Assembly (NCBI GenBank): GCA_910587165.1 | Contig: CAJUKP010000007.1 | Span: 68,118 to 132,117, forward strand | DNA: 64,000 bases | Source of the DNA: an uncultured Duncaniella sp. | GTDB taxonomy: Bacteria > Bacteroidota > Bacteroidia > Bacteroidales > Muribaculaceae | Direction: 5' to 3' | Shown: piece by piece, positions 53,474-62,042 of the stretch | Position numbering within the stretch: the first letter of the stretch is position 1 | How the letters are laid out: every line of letters begins with the position of its first letter | The notes under the pieces: generated by a model | Seen by the model: the letters and a program-made list of their open reading frames with translations, nothing else | Database searches by the model: none | Told to the model about the DNA's origin: nothing | Position numbers and translations under genes: made by a program

Positions 53474-53919
53474 ATACGAATACAGATGAAAAATATATGC
53501 GGCTCGCGCTCGATGAAGCCCGTATGGCCCTCGAGGCCGACGAGGTGCCCATCGGGGCGGTGGTCGTGTCGCCGCGCGGCATGGTCATAGGCCGCGGTCA
53601 CAATCTCACGGAGTCGTTGTGCGACGTCTCGGCCCATGCCGAGATGCAGGCGCTCACAGCCGCCGCGGCTACTCTCGGCGGGAAGTATCTTCAGGGATGC
53701 ACACTCTACGTCACGGTGGAGCCTTGCCTGATGTGTGCCGGAGCCATAGGCTGGGCGCAGGTGGGAAGAGTGGTCTACGGTGCTTCCGATCCCAAGCGTG
53801 GCTACCGTTCCTTTCTGCCTTCGAGATCCCCCTTTCATCCCAAAGCGACAGTGGCCGAGGGTGTGCTTGCCGACGAGTGTGCCGCACTCGTGCGGACATT
53901 CTTCAAGGCCAAAAGATGA
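53470..53919 (+). CDS. tadA: tRNA-adenosine deaminase family protein
   Basis: 149 residues of the CMP/dCMP deaminase fold: HAEMQAL with zinc-binding His and catalytic Glu, and EPCLMCAGA with the two zinc Cys. DPKRGYRSF near the end is common in TadA, which converts the wobble A34 of tRNA-Arg(ACG) to inosine. A matching tRNA-Arg(ACG) lies at the right end of the window. The ATG overlaps the recG stop. Confidence 0.9.
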   Translation: MNTNTDEKYMRLALDEARMALEADEVPIGAVVVSPRGMVIGRGHNLTESLCDVSAHAEMQALTAAAATLGGKYLQGCTLYVTVEPCLMCAGAIGWAQVGRVVYGASDPKRGYRSFLPSRSPFHPKATVAEGVLADECAALVRTFFKAKR

Positions 53920-53944
53920 TCTATCCTCAAAAACTTCATAGAAT

Positions 53945-54640
53945 ATGAAAAAGAAACTCGTCATCTCCTCGGGCGCGGGCATAAGCGCCGAGAGCGGCAT
54001 CTCGACCTTCCGCGATGCCGACGGACTCTGGGAAAACTATCCCGTGATGGAAGTGTGCAGCGCCGAGGGGTTCGCCCGCAATCCGGAGCTCGTCCACAAA
54101 TTCTACAACGACCGTCGCCGACAGCTTGTCGGCTGTCAGCCGAACGCCGCCCATCTTGCCCTGGCGGAGCTTGAGAAATGGTATGATGTCTATGTGATCA
54201 CCCAGAATGTCGATGATCTTCATGAACGTGCGGGATCGTCGAAGATACTCCATCTCCACGGCGAGCTGATGAAGGCCCGGTCGCTGTCTGATCCCACGCG
54301 GCTCTATACTCTCGATGAGGAGCATCTCGAGACCTCTCCGTCGATGCGTATGCCGGACGGACACAGGGTGAGACCGCACATTGTGTTCTTCCAGGAGGCT
54401 GTCCCTAACATCGAACGGGCCATCGAATGGGTGTCGCAGGCCGATATCTTCGTGGTCATAGGAACCTCGCTTGCGGTCTACCCCGCCGCGAGTCTTCTCC
54501 ATTACACCCGTCCCGGTATTCCGGTCTATTATATCGACCCCCATCCCGCAGCTGTGCCCGGCAATGTGCACACCATCGCTCTTCCGGCCACGGCAGGAAT
54601 GGAGAAGCTGATTGACATACTGAAACCCGGGGAAAAGTAA
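53945..54640 (+). CDS. Sirtuin-type NAD-dependent deacylase lacking zinc-ligand cysteines
   Basis: 231 residues with the Sir2 core: SSGAGISAESGISTFRDADGLW, QNVDDLHERAG, HLHGEL (catalytic His), and VIGTSLAVYPAASLLHY. Between the His and the RPHIVFFQEAVP block, where most sirtuins have two CXXC pairs binding zinc, there is not one Cys. Removes acyl groups from lysine at the expense of NAD. Lies 25 nt after tadA in the same direction. Confidence 0.92.
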   Translation: MKKKLVISSGAGISAESGISTFRDADGLWENYPVMEVCSAEGFARNPELVHKFYNDRRRQLVGCQPNAAHLALAELEKWYDVYVITQNVDDLHERAGSSKILHLHGELMKARSLSDPTRLYTLDEEHLETSPSMRMPDGHRVRPHIVFFQEAVPNIERAIEWVSQADIFVVIGTSLAVYPAASLLHYTRPGIPVYYIDPHPAAVPGNVHTIALPATAGMEKLIDILKPGEK

Positions 54641-54708
54641 ACAATATTAACGTAATTTAACATTCGGGGGGGGGTAAAATTGGATTTTATGTTTTAAATT
54701 TGCATTCG

Positions 54709-54793
54709 TAAAAAGAATGCTTCAATTAGATTAATGTCAACAAAAAGTTAGGTTAAAGCACGGAGGCTGCCGCGAGGCCCCCTCCGTTTTTTT
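54709..54793 (+). ncRNA. Candidate small RNA upstream of topA
   Basis: A -7 element lies just before and an intrinsic terminator at the end, so a transcript of about 85 nt is predicted. No coding capacity is evident. It does not resemble 6S RNA, tmRNA or a tRNA. Could also be a leader of topA that terminates prematurely. Expression is not shown by sequence. Confidence 0.35.
54760..54793 (+). terminator. Intrinsic terminator upstream of topA
   Basis: ACGGAGG (54760-54766) pairs with CCTCCGT (54781-54787), 7 bp, followed by TTTTTT. It may end the sirtuin transcript or a small RNA. Confidence 0.8.
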
Positions 54794-54862
54794 GTTGCCC
54801 CTTCCGTTATATGCCGCCGCTGCCCGGCACATGAACCTTAAATGTGAGAAATTGTTAAATAA

Positions 54863-54895
54863 TTGACGGTATGTTAAGAGTTTTCGCTAACTTTG
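54863..54895 (+). promoter_or_regulatory. Promoter of topA
   Basis: -7 TAACTTTG (54888-54895), preceded by an imperfect -33 TTGA (54863-54866) at 21 nt. The ATG follows at 54963 with a leader of about 60 nt. Confidence 0.55.
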
Positions 54896-54962
54896 CCGAT
54901 TGAAATGAGTGAGAGCCTCCGCAGCGGCCGGTTTGCTCTTCGCAACCAGTAATTGAAAATTA

Positions 54963-57302
54963 ATGAAGAACCTCGTCATAGTAGAGTCTCCGGCCAAGGC
55001 CAAGACTATTGAAAAATTTCTCGGAAAAGACTTCAAGGTCATGTCCAGCTACGGGCATATCCGCGATCTTCGCAAGAAGGATATATCCATCAAGGTTGAC
55101 TCCGATTTCCAGCCCGAATATGAAATTCCGGCCGATAAGAAAGCACTTGTGGCCGAGCTGAAAAAGGCGGCCAAGAGCGCCGACACCGTATGGCTCGCTT
55201 CCGATGAGGACCGCGAGGGAGAGGCTATCGCCTGGCATCTCTACGAGGTGCTCGGGCTCAGCCCGGAGAACACACGCCGCATAGTGTTCCACGAAATCAC
55301 CAAAGACGCCATACTCCATGCCATCGAGCACCCCCGCGAGATCGACATCAATCTGGTCGATGCCCAGCAGGCCCGCCGTGTGCTCGACCGCATCGTGGGA
55401 TTCGAGGTATCCCCTGTGTTGTGGAAAAAGATCAAGCCCGCCCTGTCGGCCGGACGTGTGCAGTCGGTGGCTGTGCGTCTCATCGTCGACCGTGAGAATG
55501 AGATCAATGCCTTCACATCCGAGCCATACTTCCGTGTCACGGCCAAGTTCCTGCTCCCCGGCGGAGCAGTGCTCGACGCCGAGCTCTCCCACCGTCTGCC
55601 CGACGAGAAGAGCGCCAGGGAGTTTCTCGAGCAGTGTGCCGCGGCTGAGTTCAAGGTGGGTGAGATCAATGTGAGACCGCTCCGGAAATCGCCGGCGCCA
55701 CCGTTCACCACCTCCACTCTCCAGCAGGAGGCCGGCCGCAAGCTCGGATTCTCAGTGTCGCAGACCATGATGATAGCCCAGAAGCTTTATGAGGCCGGAC
55801 ATATCACATATATGCGAACCGACTCGCTCAATCTCTCGTCGCTCGCGCTCAATACGTCAGCCGATCTGATCAAGAAGGAACTCGGCGAGCAGTATCTCAA
55901 GATACGCCGTTACCATACATCGTCGAAGGGTGCCCAGGAAGCTCACGAGGCTATCCGTCCCACCTACATCGACCGTGAGACAGTCGATGGCACCGCCCAG
56001 GAGAAGAAACTCTACCGTCTCATCCGTCTCCGCACACTCGCATCGCAGATGGCCGATGCCGAGATTGAGAAAACCACTGCCGAGATTGTGATCTCCGGCC
56101 GTCGCGAACACTTCACCGCCACCGGAGAGGTGATCAAATTCGACGGTTTCCTACGTCTGTATCTCGAGGGAACCGACGATGATACCGATGGAGGAGCAGG
56201 TGAGACCACACTTCCACGCATGACCACCGGCGAGAAGCTTACAATGGATGGCATCACCGCCACCGAGCGTTTCACCCTCGCCCCGCCCCGCTACACGGAG
56301 TCGTCGCTGGTCAAGAAGATGGAGGAACTCGGAATCGGCCGCCCCTCCACCTACGCGCCCACCATTTCCACCATACAGAACCGCGAGTATATAGTCAAGG
56401 GTGAGAAGCAGGGTGAGAAGCGTGACTATCAGACGCTGTCGCTCGACGCGAAGGGCAAGATCTCCTCACGCGTGAAGAGCGAGAAGGCCGGTGCTGACAA
56501 GGGTAAGCTCATACCCACCGACACGGGAGTGATCGTCAACGAATTCCTCACCCGCCATTTCCCCGATATTCTCGACTATGATTTCACAGCCGGGATGGAG
56601 GCGAAGTTTGACCGCATAGCCGAGGGTGACAGCAATTGGAACAGCGAGATCTCCACGTTCTACGGCAAGTTCCACCCCGAGGTAAAGAAAGCCATCGAGC
56701 TCCACACCGAGCATAAGGTCGGCGAGCGTCTGCTCGGCACCGATCCTGCCAGCGGGCTTCCGGTCTCGGTCAAGATAGGCCGTTTCGGTCCGATAGCCCA
56801 GATAGGTTCTTCGGAAGGGGAGGAGAAGCCCCGCTTCGCATCTCTCCGCAAGGATCAGAGTGTGTTTGACATCACGCTCGAGGAGGCGCTCAAGCTCTTC
56901 GACCTTCCCCGCGAGGTGGGAGAGTTCGAAGGCAAGCCGGTGGTTGCAGCCGTGGGTCGCTTCGGCCCCTACGTGCGCCACGACGGTAAATTTGTCTCCA
57001 TACCCAAGGAGCTGTCACCTACAAGCATCACTCTCGACGAGGCTGCCGCGCTCATCCTGGCCAAGCGCCAGGCCGACAGCAATAAGGTGGTAAAGACCTT
57101 CGACGAGGATCCTTCGGTGCAGATACTCAATGGCCGTTACGGCGTCTACATCGCCTGCAACAAGAGCAATTATAAAATACCCAAGACAGTGGCCGACCCC
57201 GCCGCCCTCACACTCGATGAGGTGAAAGCCATCATGGCCGACCAGGAGTCAAGTCCCAAGAAACCCGCGCGCCGCGCAAGCACACGCTCAAAAAAGTCCT
57301 GA
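54963..57302 (+). CDS. topA: DNA topoisomerase I
   Basis: 779 residues, type IA. The Toprim domain starts with LVIVESPAKAKTIEKFLG, the catalytic Tyr is at 283 in YMRTDS, and the central domain contains RRYHTSSKGAQEAHEAIRP. The C-terminus has Toprim_C repeats (GRFGPIAQIG, GRFGPYVRHDG, GRYGVYIACN) and a basic tail instead of Cys zinc fingers, the usual form in Bacteroidota. Relaxes negative supercoils. Confidence 0.98.
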   Translation: MKNLVIVESPAKAKTIEKFLGKDFKVMSSYGHIRDLRKKDISIKVDSDFQPEYEIPADKKALVAELKKAAKSADTVWLASDEDREGEAIAWHLYEVLGLSPENTRRIVFHEITKDAILHAIEHPREIDINLVDAQQARRVLDRIVGFEVSPVLWKKIKPALSAGRVQSVAVRLIVDRENEINAFTSEPYFRVTAKFLLPGGAVLDAELSHRLPDEKSAREFLEQCAAAEFKVGEINVRPLRKSPAPPFTTSTLQQEAGRKLGFSVSQTMMIAQKLYEAGHITYMRTDSLNLSSLALNTSADLIKKELGEQYLKIRRYHTSSKGAQEAHEAIRPTYIDRETVDGTAQEKKLYRLIRLRTLASQMADAEIEKTTAEIVISGRREHFTATGEVIKFDGFLRLYLEGTDDDTDGGAGETTLPRMTTGEKLTMDGITATERFTLAPPRYTESSLVKKMEELGIGRPSTYAPTISTIQNREYIVKGEKQGEKRDYQTLSLDAKGKISSRVKSEKAGADKGKLIPTDTGVIVNEFLTRHFPDILDYDFTAGMEAKFDRIAEGDSNWNSEISTFYGKFHPEVKKAIELHTEHKVGERLLGTDPASGLPVSVKIGRFGPIAQIGSSEGEEKPRFASLRKDQSVFDITLEEALKLFDLPREVGEFEGKPVVAAVGRFGPYVRHDGKFVSIPKELSPTSITLDEAAALILAKRQADSNKVVKTFDEDPSVQILNGRYGVYIACNKSNYKIPKTVADPAALTLDEVKAIMADQESSPKKPARRASTRSKKS

Positions 57303-57305
57303 CAA

Positions 57306-58232
57306 ATGTCACCACGCAAGCCCACAGCCAAGCCCGGCGCCGAACGCCGCCCTTTCAGACCCGATGTGATCGAAACATACCGGGTGGACGGAGAGAAACC
57401 TCTTCTGGAATATCTCATATCGGTCATGCCTGACCGTAAACGAACCGCCATCAAGAGCCTTCTTGCTCATAATCAGATAGCTGTGAACGGACTCCCCGTC
57501 ACACAGTTCGACACCCCGCTCAAACCCGGCGATGAGGTCAAGGCCAACCTGTCCAGGGAGTTCAGGGTGTTCTACAACCGTCGCCTCAAGATTGTCTACG
57601 AGGACAATGACATCATCGTGGTCAACAAAGGCTACGGCCTGCTCTCGATGGGCAATGACAAGGTGAAGGACGGAACGGCCTATTCGATTCTCCAGGAGTA
57701 TCTGAAATGGCAGGATCCGCGCAACAAACTGTTCATTGTCCACCGCCTTGACCGTGACACTTCCGGTCTGATGGTCTTTGCCAAGAATGTCGAGGCCAAG
57801 GAACGCCTGCAGCACAACTGGAACAATATGGTGCTGTCGCGCAAGTATCTCGCGGTCGTCGAGGGTCAGCCCGAACCGGCCGAGGGTGAGGTGAGAAGTT
57901 ATCTGGCCGAGAACTCCCGCTATGAGGTGTACTCCACCGATGATCCGTCGGAGGGGCAGCTGGCAGTCACACGCTACCGCACACTGAAGAGCCGTCACGG
58001 CTACTCGCTGATGGAGGTCGAGCTCGACACCGGCAGAAAGAACCAGATACGTGTCCACATGAAGGATCTCGGCCATCCGATCTCAGGCGACCGCCGCTAC
58101 GGAGCCAAGACCTCGCCGATCCACCGTATGGCACTCCACGCCCAGACATTGCGTTTCATACACCCTGTCACACGCAAGGATATGAATTTCACCACTCCCG
58201 TGCCTGCATCTTTTGCCAGGATGGTGCAATAA
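57306..58232 (+). CDS. RNA pseudouridine synthase, RluA/RluD family
   Basis: 308 residues. N-terminal S4-like part (LLEYLISVMPDRKRTAIKSLLAHNQIAVNG) and the catalytic core with HRLDRDTSGLMVFAKN, whose Asp attacks uridine, then LDTGRKNQIRVHM and GHPISGDRRYG. Modifies uridines in rRNA; which one is not determined. Separated from topA by 3 nt, so co-transcribed. Confidence 0.93.
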   Translation: MSPRKPTAKPGAERRPFRPDVIETYRVDGEKPLLEYLISVMPDRKRTAIKSLLAHNQIAVNGLPVTQFDTPLKPGDEVKANLSREFRVFYNRRLKIVYEDNDIIVVNKGYGLLSMGNDKVKDGTAYSILQEYLKWQDPRNKLFIVHRLDRDTSGLMVFAKNVEAKERLQHNWNNMVLSRKYLAVVEGQPEPAEGEVRSYLAENSRYEVYSTDDPSEGQLAVTRYRTLKSRHGYSLMEVELDTGRKNQIRVHMKDLGHPISGDRRYGAKTSPIHRMALHAQTLRFIHPVTRKDMNFTTPVPASFARMVQ

Positions 58233-58262
58233 CTTTTTTGTGCCGCCGGGTGTTATATCCTT

Positions 58263-59336
58263 GTGAAAAATGACACTCCGAAAATATCAGCCCCTTCACA
58301 CCAAGGCCGGGTCAGTATATCCGGCATGGTCAAGATAGCGCTCTCGCTTGCCATATCGGCGGGAATGGTGGTGTGGCTGTTCCATAAAGTCGACTTCCAT
58401 AAGGTGATGGTAATCATCGACAAGGGGGTCGACTACCGTTATATCGTGCTGATGATGCTCATCACAGTGCTTTCGCACGTCATCAGGGGAATAAGGTGGG
58501 GCATACAGTTGCGCGCGGCCGGCATCCCCCGCATCCCGGTCATGGCCGAGAGTGTGTCGATATTCGGGGCATACGCCCTCAATCTCATCTTTCCGTTTCT
58601 CGGAGAGGCCTGGAGGTGTGTCTATATCTCCAACCGTGAGAAGTGCAAGCTGTCGACAGTGGTGGGTACTGACCTCGGCGACAGGGCGTCCGACGGCATA
58701 ATGATACTCATGCTTCTTCTGCTCACTGTGTTTGTGGCACGTCCTGCCATCGACAGTTTCCTTGACCGCTATCCCGTGGGACGGGAACTGTATCATTTCT
58801 TCACTGACGGAAGTGTGTGGGTGTGGATTCTCGTGGTTATCGGAGCGCTTGCCGCTGCCGACCGCATCTTCCGTGACACTAAGTTCGTGAAGGGAGTCAA
58901 TGCTTCGATAGCGCGTATGCGCGACGGTTTCATGGTGCTCTTCCACATGAAAGGAACCGGGCTTTACATAGTGCTGACGTTCGGTATCTGGATATGCTAC
59001 TTTTTCGAGACCTACGTGTGCTTCTTCGCGTTTCCGTTCACACGCGAGCTCATCACCGGCCATGGCTATTGGCTCGGTCTCATTCCCGGACTGGTGGTAT
59101 TCGTGTTCGGATCGTGCAGTATGGGCATTCCTTCCGACGGCGGTCTGGGTGCGTGGAACATAGCCGTGATGTTCGCTCTGAGCCTGTTTGGAGTCAGCGA
59201 CAGTGACGGCGCTGCCTATTCGATCGTGTGCTGGAGCTTCCAGGCCATCATGCTTGTGGTGTGCGGCATATTCAGCGCCGGATATATAATGGCGTCACGG
59301 CGTCGCATGAGAAAGACCGGGCAGGTGGTGAAGTGA
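58263..59336 (+). CDS. UPF0104/flippase-like multi-spanning membrane protein
   Basis: 357 residues starting from a GTG. About eight hydrophobic segments; GIRWGIQLRAAGIP, GAYALNLIFPFLGEAWRCVYIS and DRASDGIMILMLLLLTVF match the lysylphosphatidylglycerol-synthase membrane-domain/UPF0104 family. Probably moves lipids across the cytoplasmic membrane; no synthase domain is attached. Lies 30 nt below the pseudouridine synthase gene. Confidence 0.86.
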   Translation: MKNDTPKISAPSHQGRVSISGMVKIALSLAISAGMVVWLFHKVDFHKVMVIIDKGVDYRYIVLMMLITVLSHVIRGIRWGIQLRAAGIPRIPVMAESVSIFGAYALNLIFPFLGEAWRCVYISNREKCKLSTVVGTDLGDRASDGIMILMLLLLTVFVARPAIDSFLDRYPVGRELYHFFTDGSVWVWILVVIGALAAADRIFRDTKFVKGVNASIARMRDGFMVLFHMKGTGLYIVLTFGIWICYFFETYVCFFAFPFTRELITGHGYWLGLIPGLVVFVFGSCSMGIPSDGGLGAWNIAVMFALSLFGVSDSDGAAYSIVCWSFQAIMLVVCGIFSAGYIMASRRRMRKTGQVVK

Positions 59337-59338
59337 GA

Positions 59339-59950
59339 TTATTTCTCCCTCATTTCCGGAAGATGCCATCCGTAGTGCAGGGCACCCCACCGGAGGAACA
59401 GGATGGTGAACGCGCAGCATACCTGACGGACTATCTCGCTTCCTCCGAGCAGAATCACGAGCCAGAATACCACACCGCCGGCTATACAGGCGGTGGCATA
59501 GATGTCCTTGCGGAAGAAAAGAGGCTCTTCGTTGATGAACACGTCGCGCAGCACGCCGCCGAACGATCCCGTGATCATGCCCATGATTATCGCCACCCAC
59601 ATCGGGAATCCGTAGGCGAGACTCTTCTGGATTCCGGTGATGACGAAGAGAGCGAGGCCGACGGCGTCGAACATGAAGAGCGACCGGGAATCTGATGTGA
59701 GCACACGCTCGAACATCACCACTATGGCGAATGCCAGGCCGGTCACGGCCAGATACATCCATGATGACATCCAGAACACCGGGGCTCCGAGCAGGAGGTC
59801 GCGTATTGTTCCGCCACCTATGGCAGTGACCACACCTATGGTGTATGCCCCGAACCAGTCGAAGCGTTTCCGGGCGGCCAGACGTATGCCGCTCACTGCA
59901 AAGGCCAATGTGCCTATGATCTCAATGATAAAATATATGGTGAATTCCAT
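59339..59950 (-). CDS. TRIC/YicG-type channel protein
   Basis: 203 residues with about seven membrane segments in two similar halves, each with the conserved glycine block: GGGTIRDLLLG and GGVLRDVFINEEPLF. This is the UPF0126 / trimeric intracellular cation channel family. Its ATG overlaps the end of nth by 1 nt. Confidence 0.9.
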   Translation of the reverse strand: MEFTIYFIIEIIGTLAFAVSGIRLAARKRFDWFGAYTIGVVTAIGGGTIRDLLLGAPVFWMSSWMYLAVTGLAFAIVVMFERVLTSDSRSLFMFDAVGLALFVITGIQKSLAYGFPMWVAIIMGMITGSFGGVLRDVFINEEPLFFRKDIYATACIAGGVVFWLVILLGGSEIVRQVCCAFTILFLRWGALHYGWHLPEMREK

Positions 59951-60597
59951 TAGATGTTATCTGAGCCTTTCTGATAGTAGCGGCATACCTGTGTGAGACC
60001 GCAGTTGAGGCAATCCGGCCGACGTGCCTTACATACATAACGGCCGTGGAGTATGAGCCAGTGGTGTGCCTTGGGGATGATTTCTTCGGGGATATGACGC
60101 ACGAGCGCCTTCTCTGTGGCCAGAGGTGTCTTGCTGCCGGTGGTCAGGCCTATTCGCTCGCTCACTCTGAACACATGGGTGTCGACGGCCATGGCGGAGC
60201 GGTTGAACACGACGGCGAGAATCACATTGGCCGTCTTACGTCCGACACCGGGGAGCGACATGAGCGCGTCGATGTCCGAGGGGACTTCTCCACCGAACTC
60301 CCCGACAAGCCTGCGGGCCATCCCGGCGAGGGATTTGGCCTTGTTGTTGGGATATGATACGGATTTTATGTAAGGGAAAATATCGTCAGGAGTGGCGGCC
60401 GCCATAGCCTCCGGGGTCGGGAATGCCTCGAAGAGCGGAGGGGTGACCATATTGACGCGCTTGTCGGTACACTGGGCCGACAGGATCACCGCCACGAGAA
60501 GCTGATAGGGGTTCTCGTAGTGCAGCTCGGTCTCCGCGACAGGCATGGAGGCCTCGAACCATTCGATCACACGGCGGTAGCGCTCCTTTACGGTCAT
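59950..60597 (-). CDS. nth: Endonuclease III
   Basis: 215 residues. Base-excision repair DNA glycosylase/AP lyase: helix-hairpin-helix LPGVGRKTANVIL with the catalytic Lys, VDTHVFRVSERIGL with the catalytic Asp, and a 4Fe-4S cluster (CKARRPDCLNCGLTQVC). ATG 60597 is chosen; a longer upstream reading would run across crcB. Overlaps the crcB stop by 4 nt. Confidence 0.96.
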   Translation of the reverse strand: MTVKERYRRVIEWFEASMPVAETELHYENPYQLLVAVILSAQCTDKRVNMVTPPLFEAFPTPEAMAAATPDDIFPYIKSVSYPNNKAKSLAGMARRLVGEFGGEVPSDIDALMSLPGVGRKTANVILAVVFNRSAMAVDTHVFRVSERIGLTTGSKTPLATEKALVRHIPEEIIPKAHHWLILHGRYVCKARRPDCLNCGLTQVCRYYQKGSDNI

Positions 60598-60977
60598 AGT
60601 CGTCCAATTAATTTTGTTGTGGCCGAATAGCCGGCCATGAATGTCACAAAGCCTCCGGCAAGTGAGGCCATGAGATAGAAAAGAGCTTTCATGCCCTCGC
60701 CGCCACGCATCATGGTGGCGGTGTCGAGCATGAAAGTCGAATAGGTTGTGAATCCTCCCAGAAATCCTGTGATGCACAGCAGGCGAAGAAACCTCGGGCC
60801 TTCCCTATGGTCAAAAATAGTGGCGGCGATCCCTATCAGCAGGCATCCGAGCAGATTGACGGCCATTGTGGGCCATGTCTTGTGGGCCATGAGCATCGGA
60901 ACCTGCTGCATGGCATAGCGCGACAGACATCCTGCCGCCCCTCCGAGGGCCACAGCCAGACAATCGGTGAGGTTCAT
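60594..60977 (-). CDS. crcB: CrcB/Fluc fluoride ion channel
   Basis: 127 residues with four membrane helices and the hallmark GFLGGFTTYSTFMLD; GGAAGCLSRYAM and NLLGCLLIG are also typical. Expels fluoride. It lies 18 nt below pheS and has no separate promoter or fluoride riboswitch in that space, so it appears constitutively read with pheS. Confidence 0.95.
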   Translation of the reverse strand: MNLTDCLAVALGGAAGCLSRYAMQQVPMLMAHKTWPTMAVNLLGCLLIGIAATIFDHREGPRFLRLLCITGFLGGFTTYSTFMLDTATMMRGGEGMKALFYLMASLAGGFVTFMAGYSATTKLIGRL

Positions 60978-60995
60978 GGAAGGAGTGGTGCGGGA

Positions 60996-62015
60996 TCAGT
61001 GGGCTGATTTGAATTCCTCGAGGAAGCGGACGTCGTTTTCAGAGAACATACGGAGGTCTTTCACCTGATATTTGAGGTTGGTGATTCGCTCCACACCCAT
61101 ACCGAGGGCGAAACCGCTGTATTTCTTCGAGTCGATGCCGCAGGCGTCGAGCACGTTGGGGTCCACCATACCGCATCCAAGGATCTCCACCCATCCGGTG
61201 TGCTTGCAGAACGAGCATCCTTTTCCTCCGCAGAGGTTGCAGGATATGTCCATTTCGGCAGAGGGCTCGGTGAAGGGGAAATAGCTCGGACGGAGACGTA
61301 TCTTTGTGTCGGGTCCGAACATCTCGCGGGCGAAGTAGAGCAGTGTCTGGCGCAGGTCGGCGTAGGTGACGTGCTCGTTGACATAGAGAGCCTCCACCTG
61401 GTGGAAGAAGCAGTGGGCGCGGGCTGAGATGGCCTCGTTGCGATAGACGCGTCCCGGACAGATGATGCGGATGGGGGGCTGGGTCTTTTCCATCACACGG
61501 CTCTGCACCGACGATGTGTGGGTGCGGAGAAGCACGTCGGGGTTGCGGCCAATGAAGAATGTGTCCTGCATATCACGTGCGGGATGATCTTCGGCGAAGT
61601 TGAGCGACGAGAACACGTGCCAGTCGTCCTCGATCTCAGGGCCTTCCGCCACTGTGAATCCGAGGCGCGAGAAAATGCTTATGATCTCATCCTTGACCAG
61701 CGAGAGGGGATGGCGTGTGCCGAGCGGCATGGGGGCCGCCGTGCGGGTGAGGTCAAGATCGGCATCTATGGTGTCGGTGCTCTCGAGAGCCTCGCGCAGG
61801 GAGTTGATGCGGTCGGATGCAAGGGTCTTCAGCTCGTTGAGCTTCTGTCCCAGCTCGCGCTTCTGCTCGGCGGGGACATTGCGGAAATCCAGCATGAGAG
61901 CGGTGATGGCTCCCTTTTTGCTGAGATATTTTATGCGGAGGGCCTCGACTTCCTGGGCGTTGGCCGCAGTGAGACCTTCAATTTCGGCTGTGAGTTGGTT
62001 TATCTTGTCAATCAT
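60996..62015 (-). CDS. pheS: Phenylalanyl-tRNA synthetase alpha subunit
   Basis: 339 residues, class II. N-terminal coiled coil (about 1-80, with KYLSKKGAITALMLDFR), then the catalytic domain with DTFFIGRN, LLRTHTSSVQSR, FFHQVEALYVNEHVTYADL and GMGVERITNLKY. Charges tRNA-Phe with PheT, which is not in the window. Starts at ATG 62015, immediately after a -7 box. Confidence 0.98.
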   Translation of the reverse strand: MIDKINQLTAEIEGLTAANAQEVEALRIKYLSKKGAITALMLDFRNVPAEQKRELGQKLNELKTLASDRINSLREALESTDTIDADLDLTRTAAPMPLGTRHPLSLVKDEIISIFSRLGFTVAEGPEIEDDWHVFSSLNFAEDHPARDMQDTFFIGRNPDVLLRTHTSSVQSRVMEKTQPPIRIICPGRVYRNEAISARAHCFFHQVEALYVNEHVTYADLRQTLLYFAREMFGPDTKIRLRPSYFPFTEPSAEMDISCNLCGGKGCSFCKHTGWVEILGCGMVDPNVLDACGIDSKKYSGFALGMGVERITNLKYQVKDLRMFSENDVRFLEEFKSAH

Positions 62016-62019
62016 GTTG

Positions 62020-62027
62020 CAAAGTTA
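62020..62027 (-). promoter_or_regulatory. -7 element of pheS, four nt from the start codon
   Basis: On the minus strand TAACTTTG is followed after four nt by the ATG of pheS. Transcription would begin at or next to the start codon. No strong -33 box is visible; the upstream DNA is the end of lgt. Confidence 0.55.
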
Positions 62028-62042
62028 CAAAATTACTTGCAA

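Larger units (their letters stand above)
54641..54962. other. topA upstream region with a small candidate RNA
   Basis: This 322-nt gap has a -7 TAAATTTG at 54695-54702, a short A-rich transcript region, a terminator at 54760-54793, and the topA promoter at 54863-54895. No open frame of convincing length is present. Confidence 0.75.

Noticed and set aside
60594..60995. Fluoride riboswitch in front of crcB
   Set aside because: Only 18 nt lie between pheS and crcB, too short for the riboswitch.
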